The notes: generated by a model not told the origin, from the letters alone. Counted from the first letter of the stretch, positions 1 through 10,357 are shown. The stretch is 64,000 nt of DNA from Zhihengliuella alba (GCF_039538765.1 NZ_BAABCJ010000005.1:1-64000), one strand, 5' to 3'. Numbers and translations: made by a program.

Positions 1-70
1 AGTCAATTCACCAAATAAAACAATTTGGTATCAACAAACTTGGCACACTATTGAGTTCTCAAACAACAGA
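1..70 (-). promoter_or_regulatory. rRNA operon leader with boxA antitermination element (16S gene lies outside the window)
   Basis: Read on the minus strand, 53-68 is TGTTGTTTGAGAACTC, followed by AATAGTGTGCCAA. This is the boxA-type element of actinobacterial rRNA leaders, which recruits Nus factors so that rRNA transcription resists termination. Next comes an AT-rich stretch with a 7-bp inverted repeat (10-16 with 23-29), like the processing stem ahead of 16S rRNA. The 16S gene should begin just beyond base 1 on the minus strand. What is seen is the motif; the downstream rRNA operon is inferred. Confidence 0.8.
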
Positions 71-344
71 CACCCCGGACTACAACAACCAGGACCGAAC
101 ATCCCGACCGCTTCGCTCCGAAGCAACTCGAATACCTTACCCGCATCCCCCCGCCGATGCAAACCGCAGAACCTGCGACCCGCACCACACCGGAGAACCC
201 GCAACCCCCACCCGAAACAATTCCCCGGGCGTTCGAAAACACCCGCCGAAACGGATTCAAAAGAAAGGAGAAAAGGATTCCGCCACCGCTTCAATCCTCA
301 GCCCCGGATCCCTCCGTGCTGTCCTCGTCGCGACGACTCGAAAT

Positions 345-372
345 ACTCTACACAGGAAACAGCACCCTGCAA
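345..372 (-). promoter_or_regulatory. Candidate rRNA operon promoter
   Basis: On the minus strand there is a -35-like TTGCAG (367-372), a 16-bp spacer and a -10-like TAGAGT (345-350). They lie about 280 bp upstream of the boxA leader, a layout typical of actinobacterial rrn operons. The rest of 71-525 holds no convincing gene. The ORFs there are shadows, and the stretch reads as a long untranslated leader plus the 3' flank of panC. Confidence 0.5.
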
Positions 373-391
373 AATCGGGCCGCTAACCACC

Positions 392-408
392 CCTCCGGGC
401 CCCGGAGG
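392..408 (-). terminator. Possible terminator after the panC operon
   Basis: A 7-bp GC-rich inverted repeat (CCTCCGG / CCGGAGG, 3-nt loop) lies about 120 bp past the panC stop and just upstream of the candidate rrn promoter. There is no clear U-run, so this is a weak call. Confidence 0.3.
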
Positions 409-525
409 CCCGTCATTCCGCGGATCTCGGGCCACGGGCCGGCCTTCACGGGGCACGTCGGGAAATGCGTGCTGCGTCACACTCGCCGACCGCCTGCAGC
501 CCGGCAGTTCCGGCTCCTCGAGTTC

Positions 526-1494
526 CTAGGAGGAACCGTCGGTCAGCGGCATGTTGTCGATGAGCCGGACGGATCCGACGCGCGCCGCGACCAGGGCGAG
601 GCCTGTCCCCGTGAAGGGGGTGTCCTGGCAGTTGAACGCGAGGACCTCCAGGGTCTCGGGGTCGACGACCTCGAAGTAGTCGAGCTCCACGCGCGCATCC
701 GACTCGATGAGCGCGACGGCGTCGTCCGGCCGGAGGGGCAGGCGCGCCTCCGCCCGCTCCTTCATCAGGAACAGCGCACGCGAGAGCACGAGGGCCGCCT
801 CCCGGTCCTCGGCGGTGAGGAACTGGTTGCGGCTGGACAGCGCGAGGCCGTCCTCGGCCCGGACGATCGGCACCGGCCGGATGTCCACCGGGTAGTCGAG
901 GTCCTTGACCAGGCGTTGCACGATTGCCAGCTGCTGCGCGTCCTTCTGCCCGAAGTAGGCGCGGTAGCGGGTCGGCACGGTGGTCCCGGCATCCGGCTGC
1001 CCGTAGTGGAGCAGCTTGGCGACGACGGCGAGCATGCCGTCGAAGTGCCCGGGACGGGACCGGCCCTCGAAGCGCGTGCCGAGATCGCCCGCCGAGACGA
1101 GCACGCGGGGTGCGCCGTCCGGGTAGACCTCCGCCTCCCCGGGGGCGAAGACCAGATCTGCGCCGGCCTCCCCCGCCAGGGCCGCATCGGCGTCGAGCGT
1201 GCGCGGGTACCGCTCGTAGTCGGCGGGATCGTCGAACTGGAGGCGGTTGACGAAGACGGTGACCACCACGACGTCGTTCTCCGCGCGGGCCTGGCGGATC
1301 AGGGTGGCGTGACCGGCGTGGAGCGCGCCCATCGTGGGCACCAGGCCGAGCGATGCCGGCCGGGCCCGGTCCGGCCGGGAGCCTGCGGCGGACTCGAGGA
1401 GCTCGCGCGAGGCCGCCTTCAGCTCGGCGACGCTGCGGACGATGCGCGCGGCGGACGGGCGGGCGGGCAGATCGGGACGCGGTTCCTGGCTCAC
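526..1494 (-). CDS. panC: Pantothenate synthetase PanC
   Basis: ATP-dependent condensation of pantoate and beta-alanine to pantothenate, the last step of vitamin B5 synthesis, in the cytosol. The 322-aa protein has the nucleotidyltransferase HIGH-type motif PTMGALHAGH near residue 53, FGQKDAQQL in the middle and the SSRNQFL loop equivalent to KMSKS. It starts with GTG four bases after the stop of the DUF2520 gene, so it is the last gene of the folate/pantothenate block. One oddity: the motif usually written FVNPxQF in this family reads FVNRLQF here. The roughly 30-residue N-terminal extension before the Rossmann core is somewhat long. Confidence 0.95.
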   Translation of the reverse strand: MSQEPRPDLPARPSAARIVRSVAELKAASRELLESAAGSRPDRARPASLGLVPTMGALHAGHATLIRQARAENDVVVVTVFVNRLQFDDPADYERYPRTLDADAALAGEAGADLVFAPGEAEVYPDGAPRVLVSAGDLGTRFEGRSRPGHFDGMLAVVAKLLHYGQPDAGTTVPTRYRAYFGQKDAQQLAIVQRLVKDLDYPVDIRPVPIVRAEDGLALSSRNQFLTAEDREAALVLSRALFLMKERAEARLPLRPDDAVALIESDARVELDYFEVVDPETLEVLAFNCQDTPFTGTGLALVAARVGSVRLIDNMPLTDGSS

Positions 1495-1498
1495 GCCG

Positions 1499-2368
1499 TC
1501 AGTCTAGGAGGTCGAGGATCCTGTCGGCCTGCTCCTGGGTGATCCGTCCCCGGTCCACGGCCCGCAGGGCGGTGGCCCGCGCCATCGCCTGGTAGGCGAG
1601 CCGCACGTCGTCGTCCTCCGCGCGCAGGGCCTCCGCGTGCTCGGCGACGGTACCGGAGTCGCCGCGGGCGACCGGCCCGGTGAGGGCGCTCTCCCCGGAG
1701 GCCAGCGCGTTCTCCAGCGACGCCCGCATCAGCGGGGCCAGGACGCGGTCCGGCCGTTCGACGCCGATCGCGCCGAGCATCTGGGCGGCCTGGCCGGCGA
1801 TGGTGACCAGGTGGTTGGAGGCGTGGGCGAGGGCCGCGTGGTAGCGGACGCGGTGGTCCTCGGCGACGACGACGGGCTCGGCGCCCATTTCCACCACGAG
1901 GGCCTGGGCGATCGGGAGCATCATGTTGTCCGCCGTGACCCCGAAGACGCAGTCGCCCAGGCGGGCCAGGTCCATCGAGAGGCCGGTGAACGTCATGGCG
2001 GGGTGGATGGCCAGCGGGATGGCCCCGGCCGCGCGGGCGGGCTCCAGGACGCCGATCCCGTAGCGGCCGGCGGTGTGCACCACGAGCTGTCCGGTGCGCC
2101 AGTGCCCGCCGTCGGCGAGGCCCTGCACCAGAGGGCCCAGCTGGTCGTCCGGCACCGCGAGCAGCACGAGCTCGGCCCGGCGCAGGATCTCCGGGATCTC
2201 GAGGATCGGCGCGCCCGGCAGCAGGTTCTCGGCGCGGTCACGCGACTCCTCGGAGACGGCGTGCACGCCCACCACCTGGTGCTCGGCCGCACGCAGGGCG
2301 TAGCCGAGGACCGCGCCCACCCGGCCTGCGCTCACGATGCCGATGCCGAGGCGTCCGGGCTTGCTCAT
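1499..2368 (-). CDS. Rossmann-like / DUF2520 domain oxidoreductase-like protein
   Basis: A 289-aa protein with an N-terminal NAD(P)-binding Rossmann domain (IGIVSAGRVGAVLGYAL, glycine-rich loop near residues 8-24) followed by an all-helical DUF2520 domain. The architecture resembles ketopantoate reductase and 6-phosphogluconate dehydrogenase folds. The start ATG overlaps the stop of the upstream PH-domain gene (ATGA), and panC follows 4 bp downstream, so the three are probably co-translated. Neighbourhood with panC is common for this family and suggests a pantothenate-related reduction, but the reaction is not established. A longer upstream reading of this frame overlaps the PH gene and was rejected. 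Confidence 0.85.
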   Translation of the reverse strand: MSKPGRLGIGIVSAGRVGAVLGYALRAAEHQVVGVHAVSEESRDRAENLLPGAPILEIPEILRRAELVLLAVPDDQLGPLVQGLADGGHWRTGQLVVHTAGRYGIGVLEPARAAGAIPLAIHPAMTFTGLSMDLARLGDCVFGVTADNMMLPIAQALVVEMGAEPVVVAEDHRVRYHAALAHASNHLVTIAGQAAQMLGAIGVERPDRVLAPLMRASLENALASGESALTGPVARGDSGTVAEHAEALRAEDDDVRLAYQAMARATALRAVDRGRITQEQADRILDLLD

Positions 2369-4206
2369 CGCTCTCCTTCCCTCGCGGGTCCGCCCCGCGG
2401 GACACCGTAGGGGTCGTCGTCCAGCCAGTGGTCGTGGTCGTGGAGGTGGCGCGCCTCGGCCGCGCGCTCGGCCTGCTCGAGGAAGAACCGGCGGGCCTCC
2501 GCCACCCCGGCCTGCTCGATCGCCGGGTGGACCGGCCCGTCCGTGGTCACGAGCGAGACGTTCGCGACGCCGCGCCAGCGCGCCAGGGGGCCCTGGGTCA
2601 GGCGGATGCCCTGCGTGCGCTCGTGGGGCACCATGAACAGGCAGCGCACCAGGACGCCGGAGCGGGCGAACACGGCGGTCCGGGTGAGGGCGTAGCCCTG
2701 CCGGCGCCACGCGAAGGGCGAGAGGACCCGGGCGCTGCGCGGCGACGTCGTGAAGCCCTCCTCCGCGCCGCGGCCGGCGATGCCGGCGCCGATCAGCTCG
2801 AGCGGGCGGTCCGTTCCCGGGTTCGGCAGGATGATGGACAGCACGTTCAGCACGTCCTGCCGCGTCCCGACGGGCAGCACCGTGGACCGGGCCGCGCTGC
2901 CGCCGGTGGCCTCGCCGTAGCCGGCGACGTTCACGGTGACCCGGTGCCAGCCGAACAGCTTCCAGATCAGCCCCTGCGTCACCTGGACCGCCTGGACGCG
3001 CCCGGGCGGGACGGTCTGGTGGTGCGTGTCCAGCAGGCCGTAGCTCATCCGCAGCCCGTCCGGGCTCACGCCCGCCCGGAAGTTGAAGCCGTTCGAGAAC
3101 TCGCCCCACAGCCACGGCAGGATGCCGAAGAGGCCGGGCACCAGGTAGACCACCCGGAACGCCCCGTCGGAGAGGACCTCCCCGATGATGCCGCCGACCA
3201 GCATCACCAGCACGAACCACAGCCAGGGGCTCACCAGCAGTGAGAGGACGAGCCGGCCCGGCGGGACGCGGACCAGGGTGCTCTCGGGAGCCTCGAGGTC
3301 CTCGTCGCTCAGGACCGGCGCGACGCCGCGCCTCGCGGCCGCGGCGGTGGTCCCGGGCGCTGGCTCGCCGGGGGCCGTGCCCGGCACGACGGGATGCTGC
3401 ACGACGGGGTGCGGCGCCGCGGAATGCGGCGCCGCGGAATGCGGCGCCGCGGTTCCGGGGACGACGGCGTCCGGCCGGGTCGCGTCCGGGGCCGCGCCGT
3501 CCGGAGTCGGGTCAGCCAGCGCAGCGCCGTCGGCATCGCTGTCCGCCGGGGAGACCCCGGCGGACGTCCGCGGGGACGGGTGGCCCGGCCCCTGGGCGCC
3601 CCCGGACTGGGCCGCCCGCAGTCCCGCGGCGCGGGCGAGGATCCGGTTGCGGAGCCGCTTGGCGTCCGCGAGCTTGAGATAGGACAGTTTCATGGCGGTG
3701 CTGCCGCCGTCGGCCACCTCGAACTTCAGCTCGCCCAGCCCGGTGAGCCGGGCGAGCAGCGGCTGGCCGATGTCGATCGCCTGCACGCGGTCGATCCGCG
3801 CCTGGCGCTGCTGGCGGAAGACGATGCCGGAGCGGACGTTCACGTGCCCCTCCGTCACCTGGTACCGCGTGAACCGCCAGGACAGGAAGAAGCCGAGCAG
3901 GATCAGCAGGAGCACGCCGAGGGAGATGCCGACGACCAGCAGCAGCCCCTCCTGCGTGGCCGTCAGCTCGGTGACGTCCCACTTGCCGGAGTCGTCCGGC
4001 TCGCCGCTGTCGATCCCGGTCAGGCTCGAGAAGAGGTTCTCGGCCCACGACTGCCCGAAGAAGTAGGCGATCGCGACCAGCGCGAGCCAGCCGCGCACCA
4101 GCGGGGAGATCGGGTGGACGCGGTGCCACTCGTCGGCGGCGTCCGTGAGTGCCGGGTCGGTGACGGCGCCACCGGGGACGACGGCGTCGGGATCCTGCTG
4201 GCTCAT
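2365..4206 (-). CDS. Large PH-domain (YdbT-like) membrane protein
   Basis: A 613-aa membrane protein with several hydrophobic segments (near residues 38-55, 92-112 and 325-375) and repeated bacterial PH (bPH_2, formerly DUF304) modules, as in Bacillus YdbT. It carries a Pro/Ala/Thr/His-rich low-complexity insert at about residues 205-300, part of it encoded by 15-bp tandem repeats (3411-3450). It overlaps the smaller PH-domain gene upstream (ATGA) and the DUF2520 gene downstream. The biochemical role is unknown. Related proteins in Bacillus affect resistance to bacteriocins. Confidence 0.85.
   Translation of the reverse strand: MSQQDPDAVVPGGAVTDPALTDAADEWHRVHPISPLVRGWLALVAIAYFFGQSWAENLFSSLTGIDSGEPDDSGKWDVTELTATQEGLLLVVGISLGVLLLILLGFFLSWRFTRYQVTEGHVNVRSGIVFRQQRQARIDRVQAIDIGQPLLARLTGLGELKFEVADGGSTAMKLSYLKLADAKRLRNRILARAAGLRAAQSGGAQGPGHPSPRTSAGVSPADSDADGAALADPTPDGAAPDATRPDAVVPGTAAPHSAAPHSAAPHPVVQHPVVPGTAPGEPAPGTTAAAARRGVAPVLSDEDLEAPESTLVRVPPGRLVLSLLVSPWLWFVLVMLVGGIIGEVLSDGAFRVVYLVPGLFGILPWLWGEFSNGFNFRAGVSPDGLRMSYGLLDTHHQTVPPGRVQAVQVTQGLIWKLFGWHRVTVNVAGYGEATGGSAARSTVLPVGTRQDVLNVLSIILPNPGTDRPLELIGAGIAGRGAEEGFTTSPRSARVLSPFAWRRQGYALTRTAVFARSGVLVRCLFMVPHERTQGIRLTQGPLARWRGVANVSLVTTDGPVHPAIEQAGVAEARRFFLEQAERAAEARHLHDHDHWLDDDPYGVPRGGPAREGER
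3411..3450. repeat. 15-bp tandem repeat inside the PH-domain gene
   Basis: Three copies of GCGGCGCCGC at 15-bp intervals, separated by GGAAT. In the minus-strand reading frame they encode an Ala-Ala-Pro-His-Ser/Pro repeat in the protein's disordered linker. Because the period is a multiple of three, copy number can change without shifting the frame. Confidence 0.85.
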
Positions 4207-4742
4207 AGCCCGGCCAGCCTCGCCTCGCCGCGCGCGGACAGCTGCTCGCGCAGCCGGGCCCCCTCCTCCTCCTGCACGCCGGGGATCGTGGCCGTCACCG
4301 ACGAGGACGCGGTGTGCAGCTCGACCTTGCAGAGGCCGAACGCGCGGTCCAGTGGGCCCGCCTGGACGTCCACGTACTGCATCCGGCCGTAGGGCACCAC
4401 CAGCAGGCGGCGGAACAGGATGCCCTGCTTGACCAGCAGGTCGTCGTGCCGCTCGGCGTAGCCGATGGCGCGGACCTGGCGCGGGACGATCGCGAGCCCG
4501 ATGAGGAACCAGAGCAGGACGGCCCCGGGGACGGCCCAGGCCAGCCAGGCGGGGTAGCCGGGCCAGACGCCGGTGGTCCGCAGGATCAGGGGCACCGAGA
4601 GGGCGCCGACCACGATCGCCATCCAGATGCCGCCGTTGATGAGGCGGACGGTGATGAGCCGGTCCGAGACCGGGAGCCAGTCCACGCCCTCGAGGTCGAC
4701 GACCTGGTCACGCTCCGGCCGGGAATCCTTCTCCGCGTTCAT
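4203..4742 (-). CDS. Small PH-domain (YdbS-like) membrane protein
   Basis: A 179-aa protein with two hydrophobic segments near residues 38-58 and 70-90, followed by a bacterial PH domain (IGYAERHDDLLVKQGILFRR... YGRMQYVDVQAGPLDR) typical of the YdbS partner of YdbT. It overlaps the larger PH gene by an ATGA junction and the preceding DUF3180 gene by 35 bp, so translation is probably coupled. The pair likely forms a membrane complex. Function unknown. Confidence 0.85.
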   Translation of the reverse strand: MNAEKDSRPERDQVVDLEGVDWLPVSDRLITVRLINGGIWMAIVVGALSVPLILRTTGVWPGYPAWLAWAVPGAVLLWFLIGLAIVPRQVRAIGYAERHDDLLVKQGILFRRLLVVPYGRMQYVDVQAGPLDRAFGLCKVELHTASSSVTATIPGVQEEEGARLREQLSARGEARLAGL

Positions 4743-5319
4743 CCGTGTCCCCCAGGTTCGCCGCCGGGTCGTCCGGCGGAAGCTTGCAGAATTGTTCTAC
4801 CACCCATCCCACCACACTCATGACGACGCCGGCTGCGAGCATCACCCAGGCGGTCGTGACGGTGGCGGAGGCGGGGGCCATGGCCCCGAGGAGGTCCACC
4901 AGGACGCCGCCGTGCCAGCCGCCCACCACCGCCCCCGCGTAGGCGACGGCCTGCGCGAGGATCAGGGTCCGGGCGGCGAGCAGGGGGTTCATCTCCACGG
5001 GGTCCCGGCGCGGCACCGGCTTGCGGGCCGGCGCGTCTCGGTCCTCGCCGGAGCCCTCCGGCGCGCGGCCGGCGGCCTGCTCGGCGGCGGCCTGACGGCG
5101 TCGTTCCTCCGCCCAGCGGCGCCGCTGCGCCTGGACCGCCCGCACCCGCAGCCCGAGGACGAGGACGATCAGGGTGGCCGCCCCCACGGTGATCAGGCTG
5201 GTGGCGTGCAGGACCGGGGCCGGGGCGGAGTGGGACGCGGCGATCAGGCTCGCGCCCCAGCCCAGCACGGCCGCGATGACGGCGGTGAGGCCGAGCCCTG
5301 CCGGGCGGATCTGGTTCAT
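4708..5319 (-). CDS. DUF3180 membrane protein
   Basis: A 203-aa protein with four predicted membrane segments (about residues 8-28, 38-58, 115-138 and 150-172) and a charged Arg/Glu/Ala-rich cytosolic linker at about residues 62-105. It starts MNQIRPAGL, as DUF3180 proteins do. The family is restricted to Actinobacteria and sits between folK and the PH-domain genes in Micrococcales. Its 3' end overlaps the next gene by 35 bp. No function is known. Confidence 0.85.
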   Translation of the reverse strand: MNQIRPAGLGLTAVIAAVLGWGASLIAASHSAPAPVLHATSLITVGAATLIVLVLGLRVRAVQAQRRRWAEERRRQAAAEQAAGRAPEGSGEDRDAPARKPVPRRDPVEMNPLLAARTLILAQAVAYAGAVVGGWHGGVLVDLLGAMAPASATVTTAWVMLAAGVVMSVVGWVVEQFCKLPPDDPAANLGDTDERGEGFPAGA

Positions 5320-5326
5320 GCCGCGG

Positions 5327-5845
5327 TCAGTCCCCGTACTCGTCGGCCTCGATGTCGTAGAGGGCGACGTCGTCGCGGTCGCCCGCCTGCTGCGCCAGCT
5401 CCGCCACGCTCTGCCCGGCCAGCGTCGCCTCCGGGTCCATCCAGGCCCAGGGCTGCAGGACGAAGGCGCGCTCGGCCGCTCGGGGGTGGGGCAGCGTGAG
5501 GTCCTCGTCGTCCTGGGCGAGGTCGCCGTAGGTGACGATGTCGACGTCGAGCGTCCGCGGGCCCCAGCGGACCTCGCGGGTGCGCAGGTGCTTGTCCTCG
5601 ACGGCCTGGCAGTGGGCCAGCAGCTCGTAGGGCTCGAGGGTCGTCTCCACCTCGAGGACCATGTTGAGGTAGTCGGGCTGCCCCTCGGGGCCGCCGACCG
5701 GCTTGGTCTGGACCACCTCGGAGACCTGCAGCAGGCGCACCTGCGGGTGGGCGATCAGGTCGCCCACGGCCAGGGAGAGCGTGTCGCTCCGCTCGCCGAG
5801 GTTGCTGCCCAGCGCCAGGAGGCACTTCACTGGTGTCCGGCTCAT
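5327..5845 (-). CDS. folK: 2-amino-4-hydroxy-6-hydroxymethyldihydropteridine pyrophosphokinase
   Basis: Transfers pyrophosphate from ATP to 6-hydroxymethyl-7,8-dihydropterin in folate synthesis. The 172-aa protein has the family hallmarks LALGSNLG near residue 10, the central RWGPRTLDVDIVTYGD signature (metal-binding Asp pair) and LPHPRAAERAFVLQPW. The start ATG overlaps the folB stop (ATGA), which argues against the long N-terminal extension possible in the same frame. The acidic C-terminus (about residues 150-172) is dispensable in relatives. Confidence 0.95.
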   Translation of the reverse strand: MSRTPVKCLLALGSNLGERSDTLSLAVGDLIAHPQVRLLQVSEVVQTKPVGGPEGQPDYLNMVLEVETTLEPYELLAHCQAVEDKHLRTREVRWGPRTLDVDIVTYGDLAQDDEDLTLPHPRAAERAFVLQPWAWMDPEATLAGQSVAELAQQAGDRDDVALYDIEADEYGD

Positions 5846-6243
5846 GCTCGCGTGCCTGCTTCCCGCTCCCGATGGATGCTGATGCTGACGTCCCCGAACG
5901 GCACGGGGATCGGTGCCTGGGGCTTGTGCACGGTGACGTCCACCGCCGAGACCGTCTCGAACAGAGCCAGAATCGCATCCGCGATGCCCTGGGTCAACGT
6001 CTCGATGAGGTCGTGCGGACCCCCCTCGATCCGGTCCCGGACCAGCTCCGCGGCCTTCCCGTAGTCGGTGGTCAGCGCCAGGTCGTCGGCCGCGGCCGCG
6101 GGGCGGATGTCGGTGTGCAGGACCACGTCCACCACGAACGGCTGGCCGTCGCGCTTCTCGTGGTCGAAGAACCCGTGGTGGCCCGTGGCCGTGATGCCGG
6201 TCAGGGTGATGCGGTCCCGCGGGGCCACGGCGGACGTGCTCAC
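5842..6243 (-). CDS. folB: Dihydroneopterin aldolase
   Basis: Cleaves 7,8-dihydroneopterin to 6-hydroxymethyl-7,8-dihydropterin and glycolaldehyde. The 133-aa protein contains RITLTGITATGHHGFFDHEKRDGQPF (given here only as landmarks: GITATGHHG, HEKRDGQPF), the acidic YGKAAELV segment and a VTVHKPQAPI motif with the catalytic lysine. Translation starts at a GTG that overlaps the folP stop (GTGA) and ends in an ATGA overlap with folK, so folP, folB and folK are tightly coupled. Confidence 0.95.
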   Translation of the reverse strand: MSTSAVAPRDRITLTGITATGHHGFFDHEKRDGQPFVVDVVLHTDIRPAAAADDLALTTDYGKAAELVRDRIEGGPHDLIETLTQGIADAILALFETVSAVDVTVHKPQAPIPVPFGDVSISIHREREAGTRA

Positions 6244-7259
6244 GCGGTGCCGCCCGCCCGGCCGGCCAGGTCCGCCGCCGGAGCGGCCTCGGCCGATTCG
6301 TCCTTGGCCTGCGCGGGGCCGCGCTGGGCGTCGTGGATCCCGTCCGCGCCGGCACCGCCGCCGCTCATCCACGCCGTGGCGACCTTGACGGCGTCGTACG
6401 ACGACGGGACGTCGTGCACGCGCACGGCCCAGACGCCCGCGGCGGCCGCGAGGGCGCTGGTGGCGGCGGTGGCGTGGTCGCGCTCCTTGGGCGCGGCCGG
6501 GGTGCCGCCCTGGGAGAGCAGTGCGCCGAGGAAGCGCTTGCGGGAGGTGCCGATCAGGACCGGGTGCCCGAAGTCCGAGAACCCCCCTACGCGGTGCAGC
6601 AGCTCCCAGTTGTGGTGGGCGTTCTTCGCGAAGCCCAGGCCCGGGTCGACGATCAGCTGCTCGGGCCGCACGCCGGCGTCGAGGAAGCCGCGGCGCAGCT
6701 CGGTGAGCTCCGCCTTCACCTCGGCCACGACGTCGTCGTAGTCCGCGAAGTCGCTCATGTTCTGCTGGTCCCCGCGGCGGTGCATCAGCACGTACGGCAC
6801 CCCCAGCTCCGCCACGAGCGCGGGCATCCCCGGCTCGTGGGTGAGCCCGGAGACGTCGTTGATGAGGTGGGCGCCGGCCTCCACGGCCGCGCGGGCCGTG
6901 TCGACGTGCATGGTGTCCACCGAGACGACCGCCCCGGCCTTGACGAGGGCCTCGACGACGGGGACGACGCGCTTGCGCTCCACCTCGGGATCGATGAACG
7001 CGGCGCCGGGGCGCGTGGACTCCCCGCCCACGTCGATGATGTCCGCACCCGCGTACATCATGCGCAGCCCGTGCTGGATGGCGTCGTCGACGGAGAGGAA
7101 CTCGCCGCCGTCGCTGAAGGAGTCCTCGGTCACGTTGAGCACGCCCATGATGAGGGTGCGCCCCACGGGCAGGTCGCTGAACTTCTTGACCTTGGACGGG
7201 CGGACGACGGGCAGCGGACTGGTGGCCGGACCGGTACCGGGGACGGCTCCGAGGTTCAT
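6240..7259 (-). CDS. folP: Dihydropteroate synthase
   Basis: Condenses 6-hydroxymethyl-dihydropterin pyrophosphate with p-aminobenzoate; the target of sulfonamides. The 339-aa TIM-barrel protein has MGVLNVTEDSFSDGG (pterin/pyrophosphate loop, near residue 39), DIIDVGGESTRPGA, LINDVSG, IVDPGLGFAKN and GTSRKRF. A C-terminal extension rich in Ala/Gly (about residues 305-339) lies beyond the normal fold. It is downstream of folE by 22 bp and overlaps folB. A synthase active for folate is expected; all signature residues look intact. Confidence 0.96.
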   Translation of the reverse strand: MNLGAVPGTGPATSPLPVVRPSKVKKFSDLPVGRTLIMGVLNVTEDSFSDGGEFLSVDDAIQHGLRMMYAGADIIDVGGESTRPGAAFIDPEVERKRVVPVVEALVKAGAVVSVDTMHVDTARAAVEAGAHLINDVSGLTHEPGMPALVAELGVPYVLMHRRGDQQNMSDFADYDDVVAEVKAELTELRRGFLDAGVRPEQLIVDPGLGFAKNAHHNWELLHRVGGFSDFGHPVLIGTSRKRFLGALLSQGGTPAAPKERDHATAATSALAAAAGVWAVRVHDVPSSYDAVKVATAWMSGGGAGADGIHDAQRGPAQAKDESAEAAPAADLAGRAGGTA

Positions 7260-7281
7260 TGCTCTCCTACCGGGTTGGGGG

Positions 7282-7884
7282 TTACTTGCCGAGGATGAGG
7301 CTCATGGCCTCGGCGCGCGTGGCGGACTCGAGCAGCTGCCCGCGCACGGCTGACGTGACGGTGCGGGCGCCGGGCTTCTGGACGCCGCGCATGGACATGC
7401 ACATGTGCTCGCACTCGACCACCACGATCACGCCGCGCGGGGAGAGGTTCTCCACCAGCGCGTCCGCGATCTGCGTGGTCAGGCGCTCCTGCACCTGCGG
7501 CCGCCGGGCGTAGAGCTCCACCAGGCGGGCCAGCTTGCTCAGGCCCGTGACGCTGCCGTGCTCGCCCGGGATGTAGCCGACGTGCGCGGAGCCGTGGAAC
7601 GGGACCAGGTGGTGCTCGCACGTGGAGTAGAAGGGGATGTCCTTCACCAGCACCAGCTCGGAGTGGTCGATGTCGAACGTGGTGTCCAGCAGGTCCTCCG
7701 CGCTGGCGTGCAGCCCGGAGAAGAACTCGGTGTAGGCCTTGGCCACCCGCTTGGGCGTGTCCAGCAGTCCGTCCCGGTCCGGGTCCTCGCCGATCGCCTC
7801 CAGGATCTCGCGCACGGCGCGCTCGATCCGCGGCTGGTCGACGACGAAGGCGGCCGGCGGATCGGTCTCTAGGTTCTGAGTCAC
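7282..7884 (-). CDS. folE: GTP cyclohydrolase I
   Basis: Converts GTP to 7,8-dihydroneopterin triphosphate, the first step of folate synthesis. The 200-aa protein has DTPKRVAKAYTEFF, the zinc ligand motif CEHHLVPFHG (Cys, His) and the second ligand segment ECEHMCMSMRGVQKPGA. I chose the GTG at 7884 (VTQNLETDPP) instead of an upstream ATG in frame because a good -10 (TAGGAT) ends 7 nt before it. That implies a leaderless message, and the extra upstream residues do not resemble the family. Confidence 0.95.
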   Translation of the reverse strand: MTQNLETDPPAAFVVDQPRIERAVREILEAIGEDPDRDGLLDTPKRVAKAYTEFFSGLHASAEDLLDTTFDIDHSELVLVKDIPFYSTCEHHLVPFHGSAHVGYIPGEHGSVTGLSKLARLVELYARRPQVQERLTTQIADALVENLSPRGVIVVVECEHMCMSMRGVQKPGARTVTSAVRGQLLESATRAEAMSLILGK

Positions 7885-7891
7885 AACGACG

Positions 7892-7897
7892 ATCCTA
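7892..7897 (-). promoter_or_regulatory. -10 element of a leaderless folE promoter
   Basis: TAGGAT on the minus strand, exactly 7 nt upstream of the chosen GTG start of folE. Transcription would start at or next to the start codon. The -35 region is not clear. Confidence 0.5.
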
Positions 7898-7964
7898 ACG
7901 AAGTCTGGGTGCGGGCTGGTCGCCCGGAGCGGGTCCGCGGCCGGCGGGGGTGCCCCGCCGAGGC

Positions 7965-8002
7965 GACGACGACGGCGTGACCGGGGCCACGCCGTCGTCG
8001 TC
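7965..8002 (-). terminator. Terminator after ftsH
   Basis: A perfect 15-bp inverted repeat (7965-7979 with 7988-8002, 8-nt loop), GACGACGACGGCGTG / CACGCCGTCGTCGTC, lies about 75 bp beyond the ftsH stop and upstream of folE. It separates ftsH from the folate operon. Confidence 0.65.
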
Positions 8003-8075
8003 ATCCGGGCGGCGGGCCGCCGTAATGCGACGCCGCAAACCGTCGGCGGCCCCGGTCCGGACCCTCCGCCGGGGG

Positions 8076-10160
<2,085 letters not shown>

Positions 10161-10284
10161 GTTCGGGGTCCGTCCCCGTCCCTCCTGATCGGACTTCACG
10201 CGGCAGCCGTTCTCCGAGCCGTCGACGCGATCGAAGCGGTGCGCCGGCAGGCGGGGGCCAGGCCCTCGAGTGGCGATGCACCGC

Positions 10285-10313
10285 ATCCTAGCTTTGCACT
10301 CACCACTGTTCGA
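10285..10313 (-). promoter_or_regulatory. Candidate ftsH promoter
   Basis: Minus-strand -10 TAGGAT (10285-10290) with a -35-like TCGAAC (10308-10313) and a 17-bp spacer, giving a 5' leader of about 115 nt before ftsH. The remainder of 10161-10472 holds this promoter and the hxlA terminator, and no gene. Confidence 0.45.
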
Positions 10314-10357
10314 CGCACAACGGAGCCGGAAAGTTCCCTGAGGGCGTAGCGGACGCG

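Noticed and set aside
157..1542. 461-aa plus-strand ORF over the panC region
   Set aside because: It is the antisense shadow of panC in high-GC DNA: Arg/Gly/Pro-rich, no domain, no ribosome binding site, whereas the minus strand encodes a clear PanC.
2369..3220. Extended N-terminus of the DUF2520 protein
   Set aside because: It overlaps the PH-domain gene and is Arg/Gly-rich; the ATGA start at 2368 gives the family's normal length.
3405..3455. Possible short CRISPR-like repeat array
   Set aside because: Repeats are 15 bp, directly abutting, without unique spacers, and lie in frame inside a coding sequence.
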